Assembly (NCBI GenBank): GCA_035236585.1 | Contig: CP141136.1 | Span: 25,459,426 to 25,523,425, forward strand | Source: Warburgia ugandensis | Taxonomy: Eukaryota > Streptophyta > Magnoliopsida > Canellales > Canellaceae | Direction: 5' to 3' | DNA length: 64,000 bases | Shown here: piece after piece, positions 33,991 through 45,730 of the stretch | Layout: every line of letters starts with the position of its first letter | How positions within the stretch are numbered: position 1 is the stretch's first letter | Translations under genes and position numbers: made by a program | Notes under the pieces: generated by a model | The model's database searches: none | Seen by the model: the letters and a program-made list of their open reading frames with translations, nothing else | What the model was told of the DNA's origin: nothing

Positions 33991-34594
33991 TATAACAGCT
34001 TGAGAGCCCACACCCTGCAACGATATTGTCTGCTTTGGAGACTGGGGCCCATATCACCAAACTCCCGCACGGTTTTGTTCTTCCCCCGTCGGGGAAAAGG
34101 CCTCGTTGCAAGGGAAGTCCTCACCACTCTTATCAACAGTCCAGTAACTTTCCCTTTAGCGATGTGGGACTAACTCTCAGTCCCTCATCTTGCCTAGAAG
34201 CCTGCCAGCCCTCTTGGCCCGCCCTCATCGGCCAAGGCTTCACCTCTCTTCCTTAGGGGACACGTGTCCCCGCGTGTCACACGCGAGTGCCCACGTGCGA
34301 TTAGCCACCCACATCGGGTCAGGGGTTGGCTTTGATACCACTGTAACAGCCCGAGGGCCCACACCTTGCAACGATATTGTCCGCTTTGGAGACTGGGGCC
34401 CATATCACCCAGCCCCCGTACGGTTTTGTTCTTCTCCCGTGGGGGAAAAGTCTCATTGCAAGGGAAGTCCTCACCACTCTTATCAACAGCCTAATAACTT
34501 TCCCCTTAGCAATGTGGGACTAACTCTTAGTCCCTCATCTTGCCTAGAAGCCTGTCAGCCCTCTTGGCCTGCCCTCATTGGCTAAGGCTTCACA
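33991..34594 (-). mobile_element. TRIM (terminal-repeat retrotransposon in miniature), 604 bp
   Basis: Two direct repeats of about 253 bases (33991-34244 and 34342-34594) run from 't(a/g)taacagc' to 'ggcttcac'. The roughly 97-base interior ends with ggctttgatacca (34328-34340), the reverse complement of a PBS. It has no coding capacity. Orientation is minus because the PBS abuts the right repeat. Confidence 0.8.
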
Positions 34595-34750
34595 GATATT
34601 TATTGGTTTGAAAATAAAGGCGCCGATGAAATTTGATGTTGATGGACATGTGTATTATTTCATTTCTATTATCACGAAATTATACTTATGTTGTGAATTA
34701 AATTGCGATGTTTTGGAAAAAGAAAATAACACCCGGAGGTTTTCAAGAAA
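34595..34750 (+). repeat. Fragment of the Tekay-like LTR
   Basis: 'aataaaggcgcc' and 'aacacccggag' with matching spacing are the reverse complement of 46500-46610, the outer part of the solo LTR at 46375. The fragment stops at the PBS of the next TRIM, so the junction is chimeric. Confidence 0.55.
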
Positions 34751-35114
34751 TGGTATCAGAGCCAGTTCCCCTCGTGGTGCGGTGGCTAAGACGCACGCGG
34801 GCGCTCATGTGTGGTAAGACACGGGGGGACGCGTGTCCCTAAAGGGGGATAGGTTGTGAAGCCTTGACCGATGAGGGCGAGCTGATGAGGGCAGGCTAAA
34901 AAGAGCTTGCAGGCTTCTAGGCAAGGTGAGGAACTTAGAGTTTAATCCCACATTGCTCGGGGAAGAGGAAACTGGGCCATTAATAAGAATTCGGGTGTCT
35001 TTAATAGTCACAACGCATTTTTCCTAGGAAACTTGGGAAGAACAAAACCGTGAGGGGTGTATGGGCGCCCCAAACCAGACAATATTGTGACTGTTGGAAC
35101 CCTGGGGTATTACA
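34751..35114 (+). mobile_element. TRIM, opposite orientation, lacking its 5' LTR
   Basis: The PBS TGGTATCAGAGCC at 34751-34763, a polypurine-like 'aaagggggatagg', then a 260-base LTR (34855-35114, TGTGAAGCC to GGGGTATTACA) similar to the reverse complement of the TRIM at 33991-34594. Confidence 0.7.
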
Positions 35115-35603
35115 CTTCTCCTTTACTAAACTTATTTATCTCCTAAAATTCTTCCCAAGTAATATTATTCCTATTTTGAAATTTTTTCCATATTACTATC
35201 TCTTATGTAGAAATTTTAACTCTTATATTTATATTCATTATTATCATTTATTATTATTTTCAAAGTTTATAATAAGTATAATATTTTCATTTATTTCTAC
35301 ATTATTTTCATCATATTTTGCAATTTATCACTCTTCTTAAACTCCATTATTTCACTTAGTAAAGATCACACACATATATATACAAGTATTGGTGTATTTT
35401 ATTTCTATACATGTATGTTTACTTAAGACTTCAGGTTAGACCTGCATATTATACATTACAATGATTACATCTTTACCCATTGTAATGTTTTTCACTTTTT
35501 CTGACTTGTTTCTTACTATTTCCTGTATTGGGATTCTTAACTTACTAAGTAGTATCCCCATTTATTTTACTAAGTAATACCTACTTATATTTTACTATTC
35601 CTT

Positions 35604-35955
35604 CATGAGTTAATTACATTAACTATTTCTATTCTCATTCTCACCTAATGAGTTAATTACATAACTCTTTCTATACTCATTCTCAACTAATGAGTTAATT
35701 ACATAACTCCTTCTATTCTCATTCCCACCTAATGAGTTAATTACATAATTCTTCTCTTTCTATACCCATTATTAACTAATGAGTTAATTACATAACTCCT
35801 TTTATTATCATTCTCAACTAATGAGTTAATTACATAACTCTTTTTTTACCTATCTTCAACTAATGAGTTACATACTCATCTTCAATAATGAGTTAATTAC
35901 ATAACTATTTTTTTACTCATCCTCAACAACTAATGAGTTACTTACCTAACTCTTT
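35604..35955. repeat. Minisatellite, unit about 43 bp, about eight copies
   Basis: Each unit contains 'aatgagttaattacataact' followed by a pyrimidine-rich spacer ending 'cattctcaact'. The last copies are shortened. Confidence 0.9.
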
Positions 35956-36093
35956 TTAAGCTTATCCTCAACTCAGATTCTTTATGCTTTAAGGCTTAAG
36001 CAATATCAATTATTCAATTTCATTGTGCACAACTGGCTACAGCCTACTAGCCTACAATCTACTGCTATATCAATTATTCAATTTGGTATATCT

Positions 36094-36410
36094 AGGAACT
36101 ACAGGACGATTAATACAAAATCGTCCTTTAAAACAGAATAATATAAGACGGTTATGTAATAATGGTCATATATTTTGTATAAGTATAGAGCGGTTATTTA
36201 CTAATTGTCATGTATTGTAAATATGATGCTTGTTAGTTATAGGACGGTTATTTATAAATTGTCCTATGATTATTACTAAATAGAGGACTATTAATTAATA
36301 ACCGTCCTATATTTATCATAATATAGGATGGTTTTCGTAGAACGGTCCTATATTATTTTGATGATATAGGATTGTTATATTAGAATCATCTTATATTTAT
36401 CTTTCTATTA
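36094..36410. mobile_element. CACTA-like subterminal repeat array, arm B
   Basis: It begins at 'aactacaggacg', one base from a CACTACA-type start, and continues with five or six palindromes (aggacgatta...atcgtcct; aggacggtta...cgtcctat) of the same type as at 32351-32975. The interior is to the right. Confidence 0.6.
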
Positions 36411-36900
36411 TATATTATGAACCTTTCTTTCTCCCGCCTTTCACTGTTTCACTTCGCATTTGTACCCTAACCCTAAGGAAATTCCTTCGAAGTCTATGCT
36501 CATAAACCGACCAAACCTCCTTCAACCAGAATCAGGGCAAAAACTAGAAGAGTGAGAAGAAGAAGGAGAGAGAGGGAGAGAGAAAGCGTGCCAGCTGATC
36601 AAGGGCTCGAGAAGAACTAGAGAGTAAGAGAGCAAGAGAGAAACTTAAAAATCAACCGCTCACTACTGCTTAAGTGCCTACTACACCTCAAGGTCCTCAA
36701 GTAACAAGAAGAAGAAGAAGAAGAAGAAGAAGAAGAAGAAGAAGAAGAAGAAGAAGAAGAAGAAGAAGAAGAAGAAGAGACAGACAAGGGGAGAGAAGAA
36801 GAAGACAAATATAAGAAAAACAATAAGAGATAATGGAAGGAGGTTCATCGGGTACCTGGTTCTGCTCTTAAAATCTCTATGTCACCATTTCCTGGCCTAT
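36411..36900 (+). other. Leader-like sequence after arm B, with (AAG)n at 36709-36777
   Basis: A C-rich then AG-rich stretch resembling a 5' UTR. It includes a 69-base AAG microsatellite and an ATG at 36833 opening MEGGSSGTW, which soon stops. It may be the first exon of a lost CACTA gene; no further coding is seen. Confidence 0.4.
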
Positions 36901-37254
36901 TTTTGTTATGTAACACTCTTATTGCAGCACATCTCACAAGATAGGGTTAAACTGCTAAGGTTAACAATATTCTTCATCTGCAATCTGCATAGCTGCAAGC
37001 TTATACAACTTTGATATGCATCTACATGATTCATGATTGCATCTGACATGAGTTATTTCACTTACACTTTTCAATTTTCACTTTTCTAACTGTAGTCATT
37101 TCAATTTTCATTTGTGAAGCAAACACGGAACATGAAGAAGTAGTACAAGAACACTTAGAAGAGGTAGAAGTATAAAAGAAGGGAATTGACTTTGACAAGA
37201 TCTTCTTACCATTAGTGAAGAAGACATCAATCTGAACTATAATTGGACTGAGTA

Positions 37255-38285
37255 AATCAAAACTTGAAGCTTGAACAAATGAAGCCTTTCTTCATGGGGA
37301 TCTGGAGGAAGAAATCTTCATAGAACAACCAAAAGGGTTTGAGGTCACCTAGAAGAATCACTTGGCTTGCTCTCAAGCGAGCATCAAACCAGTAGTAAAA
37401 GATGTTTAACTCATTCATGATGAGTCAAGGATGCAAGAGGACTGCTGCAAATCAATACGTATATGTGCGGATTTTCCATACTCTTACTCTATGTTGATGA
37501 CATGTTGATAGCTGGTTGGGATACAATTATGATTAATAAACTAAAGATGGAGTTATCCAATTCATTTGACATGGACTTAGGCCCAGTTCAACAAATTTAA
37601 AGCATAAAGATAGCACATGACAAGTAGAAATATGTTGAAGGGTAACAAAGATGTTCAACATGGAGAATGTCAAACCAGTCAATACTCTTCAGTAGTTAGG
37701 AGTCTGATGTTCGCAATGGTTTGTATAAGGTTAAACATGCTCATGTAGTAGGCGTTGTGAATATATTCATGTCCAACCCAGGAAGAGATCATTATAAAGC
37801 AGTAAAGTGGATTTTGAGATACCTAAAGTATACATACAAGTTGTGCTTGTGTTTTGAAGGAGCAAAACCTGTCTTGAAAGGATATATAGATTCAAACATG
37901 ACAGAAGATCTTAATGGAAGAAAATCAACATAAGGATATCTCTTCAATTTTTCCAGGGGTCCAAGTTACAAAATTGCATTGCTTTATTAACAACAAATAC
38001 ATAGTACATTTCCTCAACAGAAGTTGAAAACTTGGTATCATGCAAAAGGAATATAGGGTGCATTATGATAGTCAGAGTGCCATGAACTTAAACAAGAATC
38101 CAATGTATCATGCACGTACAAAGTGCATCAATTTCACCATCATTAGATACAAGAGGTAAAAGAGGAACATGTGTTAAAAGTTGAGAAGATCCACACTGAT
38201 AAAAATTTAGTAAACATATTTACAAATGTGGTAACATATGAGAAGTTAGTTATGTAGAGACATAGTTATCATGTACTCAAATTGA
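37255..38285 (+). pseudogene. Remnant copia reverse transcriptase and RNase H
   Basis: RT motifs appear in pieces: EAFLHGDLEEEIFIEQPKGF near 37280-37345 and LLLYVDDMLIAG near 37485-37520. 37730-37933 continues with FMSNPGRDHYKAVKWILRYL and ends DLNGRKST then a stop, the RNase H part. A further scrap, NLVNIFTNVVT, is near 38205. Stops and shifts separate them. It is the original coding region of the element at 28367-38698. Confidence 0.85.
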
Positions 38286-38330
38286 AAGAATGACATTTAT
38301 TCTTCTCTCATGTGTATGAAGGGGGAAAAT

Positions 38331-38698
38331 TGATGAGTCCATACCCATATATGGTAGTTGGTGCTACCTGATTCATCATCGATTAGCGTCAAATTTCTTA
38401 AGATTATGGAATTTTGGGCACCAAAATTGAAGACCAGCTATTTAAAAAAACCAAGATTGGATTTTGAATATCCCAAAAAATCAAGTCAATCAATATCTTT
38501 TGAATTCCTATGAATAGGAGCTATAGAAACTATGTTGATCATGCCCAATGTAAGTATTACACATACCTCTTTAGTTAAAGTGCTCTTCCTTCTTCCATGG
38601 ATGGAGATAGAGTTTGGTGAAACCAAGTAACTCTTTTTCTCCTTATGGGTATGTGTGTGTGATCTTTATATCAGATCTTTGATTTGCTACAAACAACA
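38331..38698 (+). repeat. 3' LTR of the old copia element
   Basis: 368 bases, preceded by the polypurine run gaagggggaaaat. It is about 60 bases shorter than the 5' LTR and clearly diverged from it, so the element is old. Confidence 0.8.
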
Positions 38699-38859
38699 AT
38701 CCAATGTATCGTTACTGGCCACTACAATGACAAAGAATCTTGAAGTTGTTAGAGGTCAAAGTTTGAGTTAGTCTTTTCTGAGATTAAAGAAACAATAACC
38801 AAAAAGAGGTTCTTGTCGGAGTGTTGAAGTACTTGATCTTAAGAAGCAAGAATATCTGA

Positions 38860-39250
38860 AAGTACAAATCTATTGACACAAATAAGCTCATGACCTTATA
38901 ATGAAAAACTAAACAAAAAGAAGTGGCAAAAGCAAGTGAAGAAAATGATAGTTTGGTTAGCTATCCTGATTCAAGCACAGACAATATCCAAAAATATGCA
39001 TCCATAAGGACCAAGTTGGTTAACATTTTTGGATAACAAAGACTCTTAGACTTGCCTCACTTCAAAATTGCTAGAGTAAACTGAAAATAATATTTTGAGG
39101 ACTTAGTTCAAAGTTCTAGATTAGGAGTGGTGAAACTCTTTCTTTAGGCTTACAAACAATGCATATGGGATTTGTTCTACACAGAATAGAGATATCTTGC
39201 TTTGCATTAGTTTTTTTCTCAGCTTAAAGAAACACTAACCAAAAGAGGCC
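38860..39250. repeat. Diverged direct copy of 27895-28270
   Basis: The shared order is: 'aagctcatga', 'gaagtg.caaaa', 'gctatcctga..caa.cata.acaat.tcca', 'gttctacacagaa', then a T-run and 'ttaaag'. Non-coding. See the matching finding. Confidence 0.6.
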
Positions 39251-41044
39251 CCCTACTTGAGTGATGTAGCACTTACTCAAGGTGCAAAAAAGACAAAAAA
39301 AGAAGAAGGTCCTTATGTTATTTTTTGGGATGAAAGTAGTTATACTTAGGAAATTTGGGTTGGGGCAAAACAAATGAACAGTCTAAATCCTTGAGAAAAG
39401 GCAGAAAATAGGTCTGTAAGTCATTCTTATCTCTCCTAACCCTCCAAGGAATCATATAACTCTGAGAGGGAGAGAAATATGTGAGGGAATGGTCGCGGGC
39501 TTTTTTGAGTTTGGGGTGCACATATCTTTTTTCAGATTAATTTTTGTCTTGATTGGATGACTTTATAGACTTTATCTACATGGCTTTGTATAATGAATTT
39601 TTAATTAAATGTTGACCATCATTTTTGTTAGAGTAAATCTTGTAGATGATAGTGACTTGGCATGGGCTTAAATTCTTGTATTTTTTTTATTTTTTTTGCT
39701 AACAAATGACTAACCTAGTTGGTCGCAAACAACACCAATCTCTCTTAAAGGATACTTGGTTGCGAGGTTTCAGTCATCACTTTCTCCTTTAGTCAAGGAA
39801 TAAATTTGAAAGTGGGTGTCATAGAGATTATAAGTAACTTATGTTGCAATTCTTGGGTTGTTCCAAATATAAAATAAACTAAAACTATTGTATTTGTTGT
39901 AATAGGAAAGTGAGCCTTGCTAGCTTAATCATGAAATTGGCTTTGCTTGGTAGTTGTAGTTATCCAACTTCCCCTGCTACTCTTGTAACTTGCAGAGTCC
40001 TATTTCAAGAATGCTAAACTCACTATTGAGAGTGGTGTGTCTAGCAACCGCAATATTTAAGGACCCACCTTTTGATGATCAGATTTGTTCATCTCTATGC
40101 TCCTCTATTAGATATCTAATGGATCAAAAGCTTTATATGAATAGAATGATTCTAAGTCTAAAATTTAGACCTTTATTAGGGTGTGTAAGTGTGGCACAGT
40201 GGTGCAAGAGCAAGTTTGAATCATTAAGGTCACATGTTTGAAATTTCTGAATGATGTATGTAAGTGCATGTGTCCACCATTAAAAAAATTATTGTTTAAC
40301 AAATATTTAAATTGTTCTTTTTCAAATATAAGTTATTATATTACAATCCACGTGGTCTTTGATCCGTTAGACATTCAAAGTTAGAGTAAGGAGATGAATG
40401 AGTTAGATCATGGGCTCTAGAAAATTGTGGTCACTAGACATACCACTCTACATTTAGTTTAGCATTCCTCTTCCTATTTTTATGTTTCTTTTTTCTTTTC
40501 TTCTCTTTTCTTTTCTTTTGGGTACAAATGAAGAACTACAAAGCAAGTAACTCGATGCCCCTAAATTTAATCTCCAACCACCCAACAGAGAAAGCAACAA
40601 CTCAAACCTGCAACCCAGTGTATTCCAACTTGAGATGCTGAATTATTGTCAGCGACCAGTTGCACTAGAAATTTGTTGGCTTATGTTTCTTTCTATTATA
40701 GCTTAGAAAATAAATAAAAGCCATACTTGAGAATCAAACCCTTTCGCGCCCAATCTCAGTCACTAGGCACACTTTTAGAATGCTTGAATCATCCAATGAA
40801 CGTATTTTTTTGGGCTTTTGGATACCCAACACTGGAGAAATTGGATGAACATTCTGATTTAAGCACAGTTGGGCCCATCGTTAAGAGAAACAAACGAGAT
40901 TAACGGAAGTCCAAGAGAATTTCACCATATCCTCTGCCTCACCACAGAAAGGAATAGCCAAAGATAGAAAAACCTCACCCCTTGCATCTCATTACCTCCA
41001 CTACCCTTCCTCCACAAACCCAACACTTCTTCCAAACTCTAGTT
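39251..41044. other. Intergenic; degraded SINE-like block at 40186-40275
   Basis: 40186-40275 shows a tRNA-like pattern (gtggcacagtggtgcaagagc, then ggtcacatgtttgaaat), probably an old SINE head. 40492-40520 is a TTTTC-type tract. The last 150 bases are C-rich and may be the 5' UTR and promoter of the following gene. Confidence 0.45.
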
Positions 41045-42517
41045 ATGATATCACTTAAGCCTTTCAAACACCATTTCCATGCCTCTTTTGCTGTGAATCC
41101 TCCAAAGCTTCTCAACCCAATTCAAAGATTCCATAATGGTCCCATGACCACCCAGTAACCCTTTTCCTAGTTATTTCTCTTTTTTGGTTTCTGATTCTTG
41201 GGATATCTGAAACTTGACTGTAAGTCTGTGCAGGGAAGAAGAACGTGGGAAGAAGGAAAGAGAAGAGGCTCGTGGTGAGGCTGTGCCAAGGAGAGGATAA
41301 GAAGACTGAAAAGAGAAACTTTCTGAGTCTGGAAGAGGCAGGTCTGGTAGAGATTTCCGGGTTGAGCACTCATGAGATGTTCCTATGTCGATTAACAGTA
41401 AGCGGAGATAGCCTTGAGTTTTGTCCTCTCATTCATTATCTTCTGCTTACTTTCGTAGATTTATTTTGCGGGTTTTATACAGTGGATGTCTTTAACATAA
41501 AGTATGAGCAGGCAAGCGTCCTAGTGTTCATCGCTCGTTTAAATTATCCTAACCATCTATTCAGGCAATTAAATGGCTGCATCACAAGCACTAGCAGTAG
41601 TCTATCCTGCAATCAAACAGCCCAAATGCTCGAAACCTAAGCAAATTGCTAAAACAGACAAACATTATCATTACCAACATAATTATGGCTGGAAATCCAC
41701 TATATTCTGCATGATCTTGCTTACTTAGTCCTAACAATGAATATTAGCGGTATAGGTCAAGTAGGGTCGGTTCCCTAAAAGGCTCGCTGGTTCTCATTCT
41801 CATAGATTAACAATCTACCTAAAAACTTAAGCTCATAAGAATTAGGCCAATCCTATTTATATGTCAAACACATCCCATCACATGAAAGGCCTTTTTTAGA
41901 CTCTCGCACATGTATTTGATAATAAGGATCTCAGGATTTGAACTAATAGCCTCTCGGTGGACAAGGCATTGATGCCTTGAATTAGCAATCAACCTAAAAG
42001 GTTAAGTTGGTAGGAAGTGGGCCAATTAATATTTGTACGTCTAACCATCCTTATTTTGAATTAGTGACAAAAATCCCTACTTGTAAGATTTTACCCTCAA
42101 TTATGCTTGGGATTCGCATATGGCCATGATCAGGAACATTGGTTGCCCCTTATCATCTTGAACTAATAAAAATTAAAAGAAAATTCTAACCTAATACCCA
42201 CTATACTTGGACAAAAGATGTCATATTTGTTGACCAACCTCTACCTAGCCTGATGGTTCAGGGCCTGGTAAAAACTGCTTCTTTTGGTCTCACTTTGAGG
42301 ACTGGCTCCGTTTCTCCAAAGATATTTATACTTACTGTGTACGCTGCAGATATCATCTTTGAATCTTTTGAGAGTGATATCAGAGCAAGAAGGTGTTCCA
42401 ATCGAGGAACTTAATGCCGGGAGGATTTGCGACTGGTTCGTCAAGGACAAGCTCAAGAGAGAACAGAATTTAGGCTCGGCTGTTCTTCAATGGGATGATT
42501 CTGAATTCCAAATGTAA
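41045..42517 (+). CDS. Three-exon gene for a small conserved-looking plant protein of unknown function
   Basis: Proposed exons: 41045-41138, 41234-41397 and 42350-42517, giving 141 residues. Exon 1 encodes MISLKPFKHHFHASF and a Pro/Asn-rich end that could be an organelle-targeting peptide. Exon 2 is basic (GRRKEKRLVVRLCQG) then LSLEEAGLVEISGLSTHE. Exon 3 has NLLRVISEQEGVPIEELNAG, CDWFVKDKLKREQNL and ends LQWDDSEFQM. Exons 2 and 3 join in frame (acag|gtaagc ... tgcag|ata), and intron 1 has a polypyrimidine tract before tgtgcag. The exon 1 donor is uncertain: 41139 (GTCCCA) keeps the frame but is weak, while the stronger-looking GTAACC at 41155 does not. I do not recognise the family. A CT microsatellite follows the stop. 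Confidence 0.65.
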
Positions 42518-42519
42518 TA

Positions 42520-42521
<2 letters not shown>

Positions 42522-42583
<62 letters not shown>
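42522..42583. repeat. (CT)n microsatellite
   Basis: Sixty bases of CT, 4 bases after the stop of the preceding gene, so probably in its 3' UTR. Confidence 0.95.
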
Positions 42584-42585
<2 letters not shown>

Positions 42586-45500
42586 AATAGGCACTGCTGG
42601 TTCTGACCTTTTTTTCAACTGAAAAGAAAAGATTGTACCAAGTTGTTGATAACGTCGTTAGTAGTCATGATATCTATTTGCTCCTCTGCTGTAGTGGAGA
42701 TCATGTGCTACCAAAACCAAGATCTGTCATCATATAATGTTCCCAACGAAACGATAACTTTTAGCATTTCCCATGTCCTACTTCCAGCTAAAAATTATCT
42801 GGCACCTAGAATAAAGCAAGCCACGTGCATACAATTGGATCCAATCAATGTAAGAGGTGGTACAAGGAATATTAGCACTCCTCCCTACATTATTGTCCCA
42901 TAGGAACTATGAATGAGTTTCTCTCATTTTCTCCGACCATGAAAATGAACCATTGTTCATATCGCCTCATAAGTCAGAGAGCCGGCAAGGCCTGTATAAT
43001 CCTGTTTATTGGATTATGCTGTATTATTCATATAAATCTATATGGAACGATCCAGCATAACCCAGTGCCGATCCGACCAATAGCTAGGACGGCAAAGTGA
43101 GTTTCAGTGGGAAATGTATGGGCACATACAGTTTTAAGGGGACTGATCATGTTATGGTTGATTGAGGATGGTTTTGCAACTCCTTAAGATTGGGTATTCT
43201 ACTGGTATTTTGCTCTTCAATTTTCCCTATATTAAGGAGGATCAAACTGAGCCTGTTGAGAAAGGATTTAGAGTAAAATATGAAGGATACAGCTCAAGGG
43301 AGGACGAATCAAAATCAGGATCCATTGAAAAAGAAGAAAAGGAAAAAACATGGTCCAAGCTTGAAAAGCATGAATTGCAAGCTATCATCAATGGTTTCAT
43401 AACCTTTCCCATGATTAGTTCCGTCACTGAAATCCTGTTGGTGGCAACAATTTCTAGAGCAACAATTTGTTGCTTCGGCTGGTGGTTTATCATTCAACCT
43501 AAAAGCTTAAACTACTAGGAGGTGAGCCACTAATATTTATACACACTCACTCACTTAGAAGGCCATATCTAGACTCTTGGATATGGATATCATAAAAAAA
43601 AGATCTTAGGATTCGAATTCATAGCCTCTCAGTCAATAAAGCTTTGATACTATGTTGGTTGAGTAAGCTGATAATAAATAAGCCAACGATGTTTAAATCT
43701 CTAACACCAACAAAGGTGGAAGCGACACTTCTTCCAACGGCTCCGAAGCAAGCAAAAACGAAGATCAATCCAAGGCTACCAAAATACGGCCTAAAACCCC
43801 AAGCCATATTTTCTTAAAATGTCTAGCCGTCGAGTCTCAATCCATGGCTAAGAGTGACCCTATGAAATGATGTTTGGAACTTTTCCTAATGTTAGGAGAG
43901 GACTTTTACATCCCTTGAGCCGCTTTTGAGCTCTAATTCGCCAAAGCTCTTGTTCATCTTCCCTCATTCTGTATAATGAATGTCATTTTCTTATCAGTGA
44001 ATTCATGATGTGCCATATACCTGTTCGCCTCTTTCCCGACTCTGCATAAGTCGGAACTCCGTACGTAGTATTGCCTTTTTTCTTCTTTTTTTTGCAGGAG
44101 ATGGCTGACTTCGATCATCAGAAGACAGGGTCCAGCCTGTAGCTTTTAGTCCGCTGGTGAAGACATTTGTACTATTAGTCGGCCAACTACCCTACTGCAA
44201 AACTCCATTAAGAAATTTCCACCAACTCTTATCTGCTTGTTCTGATAAAACAGCCTATCAATTATCAGCATACACCCTGATAATGGTGTGTTAGATCTCA
44301 CCGCCAACTATCACCTTTTTGGGGATGGTCAAAGTAATTAGACGTTTCTTTGATAGTAATTTAATCTAGTAATAAGGTATGATTAAGATTCTTGAATAGA
44401 AAGTGCCTCACTTTTAGCATAACGGGACGATGTCCATGGTGGACGATTCATCAGATGGCTCCAGCTTTGGATATCTCGTAAACAAAGAATCCAACAGTTG
44501 GACGACTTTAGCATCCTAAAATTAGAGCATGTTATTGGTTGCTTTATTTGGACCGTCGTTCTTCTCAACTATCTGCTTCCTGTGATGCTAGATTAATCAT
44601 TCAGTCTGCATGCTTTTTGGACTATTAGACATCTAAAGCCTGATCAATCAGATCACGGGTTCTTCGAGGATCCAGAGGTGGGTCCCATGCAAAATTTTGC
44701 GTGTTCTCTGGCCAACTTATATGTTGTTTAGGATTATTCGATACAATTAACCGTCGTAGAACGGATTAGTTTATATCAAATCATCCAGCAGAATCCCATA
44801 AATCGGAGTATATAAGTCTTGCTGTCGTTTTATTATGCCTGAACCTGGTAATTACATAAGAAATTCATAATGCTCCAATGGAATTACTCGACACGATTCG
44901 ACCCTTGTTTCAGATTTATTTAACCTCCCTTGCATCAAAAACCTAAAACGTATGTTATCGAACTTAGCCAGCAGAATTAATGGGCTTTCCTTTTCCTAGC
45001 AAGATGGTGATTATTGACAAATTAGTCTTACAGCCATAAAATATGCAATATAATACAAGGTGATATTGATACATTCCTTGGGATATATTTTCTTATGCAT
45101 TTGTGCGTTAATGTTTCAATCCATTGAATTATTTTAATTCCATGCCTACATCTCTTACCAAGTTATCTTAATCCCTAGGATTTGAGTAGCTCCTCATGAA
45201 AGGATTCACATGGAAGATCTCCGTGGCAGGGTGAACGGATGGCCCCAAAAACTGTTGTCTATTTTATTGTGAAAGTGTGGAGTAGTACATGTTAGATGTG
45301 GGATCCTGTTAAAGATTATCAACTCAAAGATATGTGATATATTTCTTCTTGGTACTTGGAAAATAAGTAAAAGAGAACCAGCTCAACGAGAGTGGATTAA
45401 AGGTTGCATGGGGAAATTAATCATCTGAAAGGAAACAAGAAATAAAACTAACAAAACCATTCTAAGTCTTGAATAATATTGCTTTAAGTCTGCTAGTGCA

Positions 45501-45730
45501 TCTGGTCGCAGAAACAGGAGTAGCCATCCTAATAGGGGGCGAGACCTCCATTCCAGCAGCGGATGTGATTCATTATTGTGTAACTAGTAGCGATCTCTAA
45601 GAATTGAGGTAAGAGAGTGCCCACGAATGATCTATAATCAGGATCTTCGGATCAGGAGTTGGCCTATTGACGCAGGTAGGGATAGTTTAGCAGTTGAATC
45701 ACCACGTTATGATTCTCTCATATCTACTAG
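42584..45730. other. Intergenic, no recognised gene
   Basis: An open stretch at 43162-43518 (118 codons, with an acidic/Lys-rich middle EKEEKEKTWSKLEKHELQ) overlaps a minus-strand ORF and matches nothing I know. Around 44085-44150 is a splice-acceptor-like 'ttttttttgcag' and a short open run (MADFDHQKTGSSL), possibly an exon fragment. The rest shows no structure. Confidence 0.4.

Larger units (their letters stand above)
28367..38698 (+). mobile_element. Old Ty1-copia element, 10.3 kb, filled with nested insertions
   Basis: The LTRs at 28367-28793 and 38331-38698 share TGATG(G/A)GTCCATACCCATAT starts and CAACA ends. A PBS (28796-28807) follows the first and a polypurine tract (38318-38330) precedes the second, so it is on the plus strand. 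Possible target duplication: gtcca (28362-28366) and atcca (38699-38703), one mismatch. Only an N-terminal scrap and degraded RT/RNase H remain of its own coding; the middle is occupied by hAT, CACTA-like and TRIM sequence. Confidence 0.8.

Noticed and set aside
35604-35955. CRISPR-like array
   Set aside because: Units are adjacent and imperfect with low-complexity spacers, in a plant nuclear context; it is a minisatellite.
36617-36823. Poly-Ser ORF on the minus strand
   Set aside because: It is the complement of the (AAG)n microsatellite.
43162-43518. 118-codon ORF with a charged middle
   Set aside because: An open frame also exists on the opposite strand and no homology is recognised; left as unassigned sequence.
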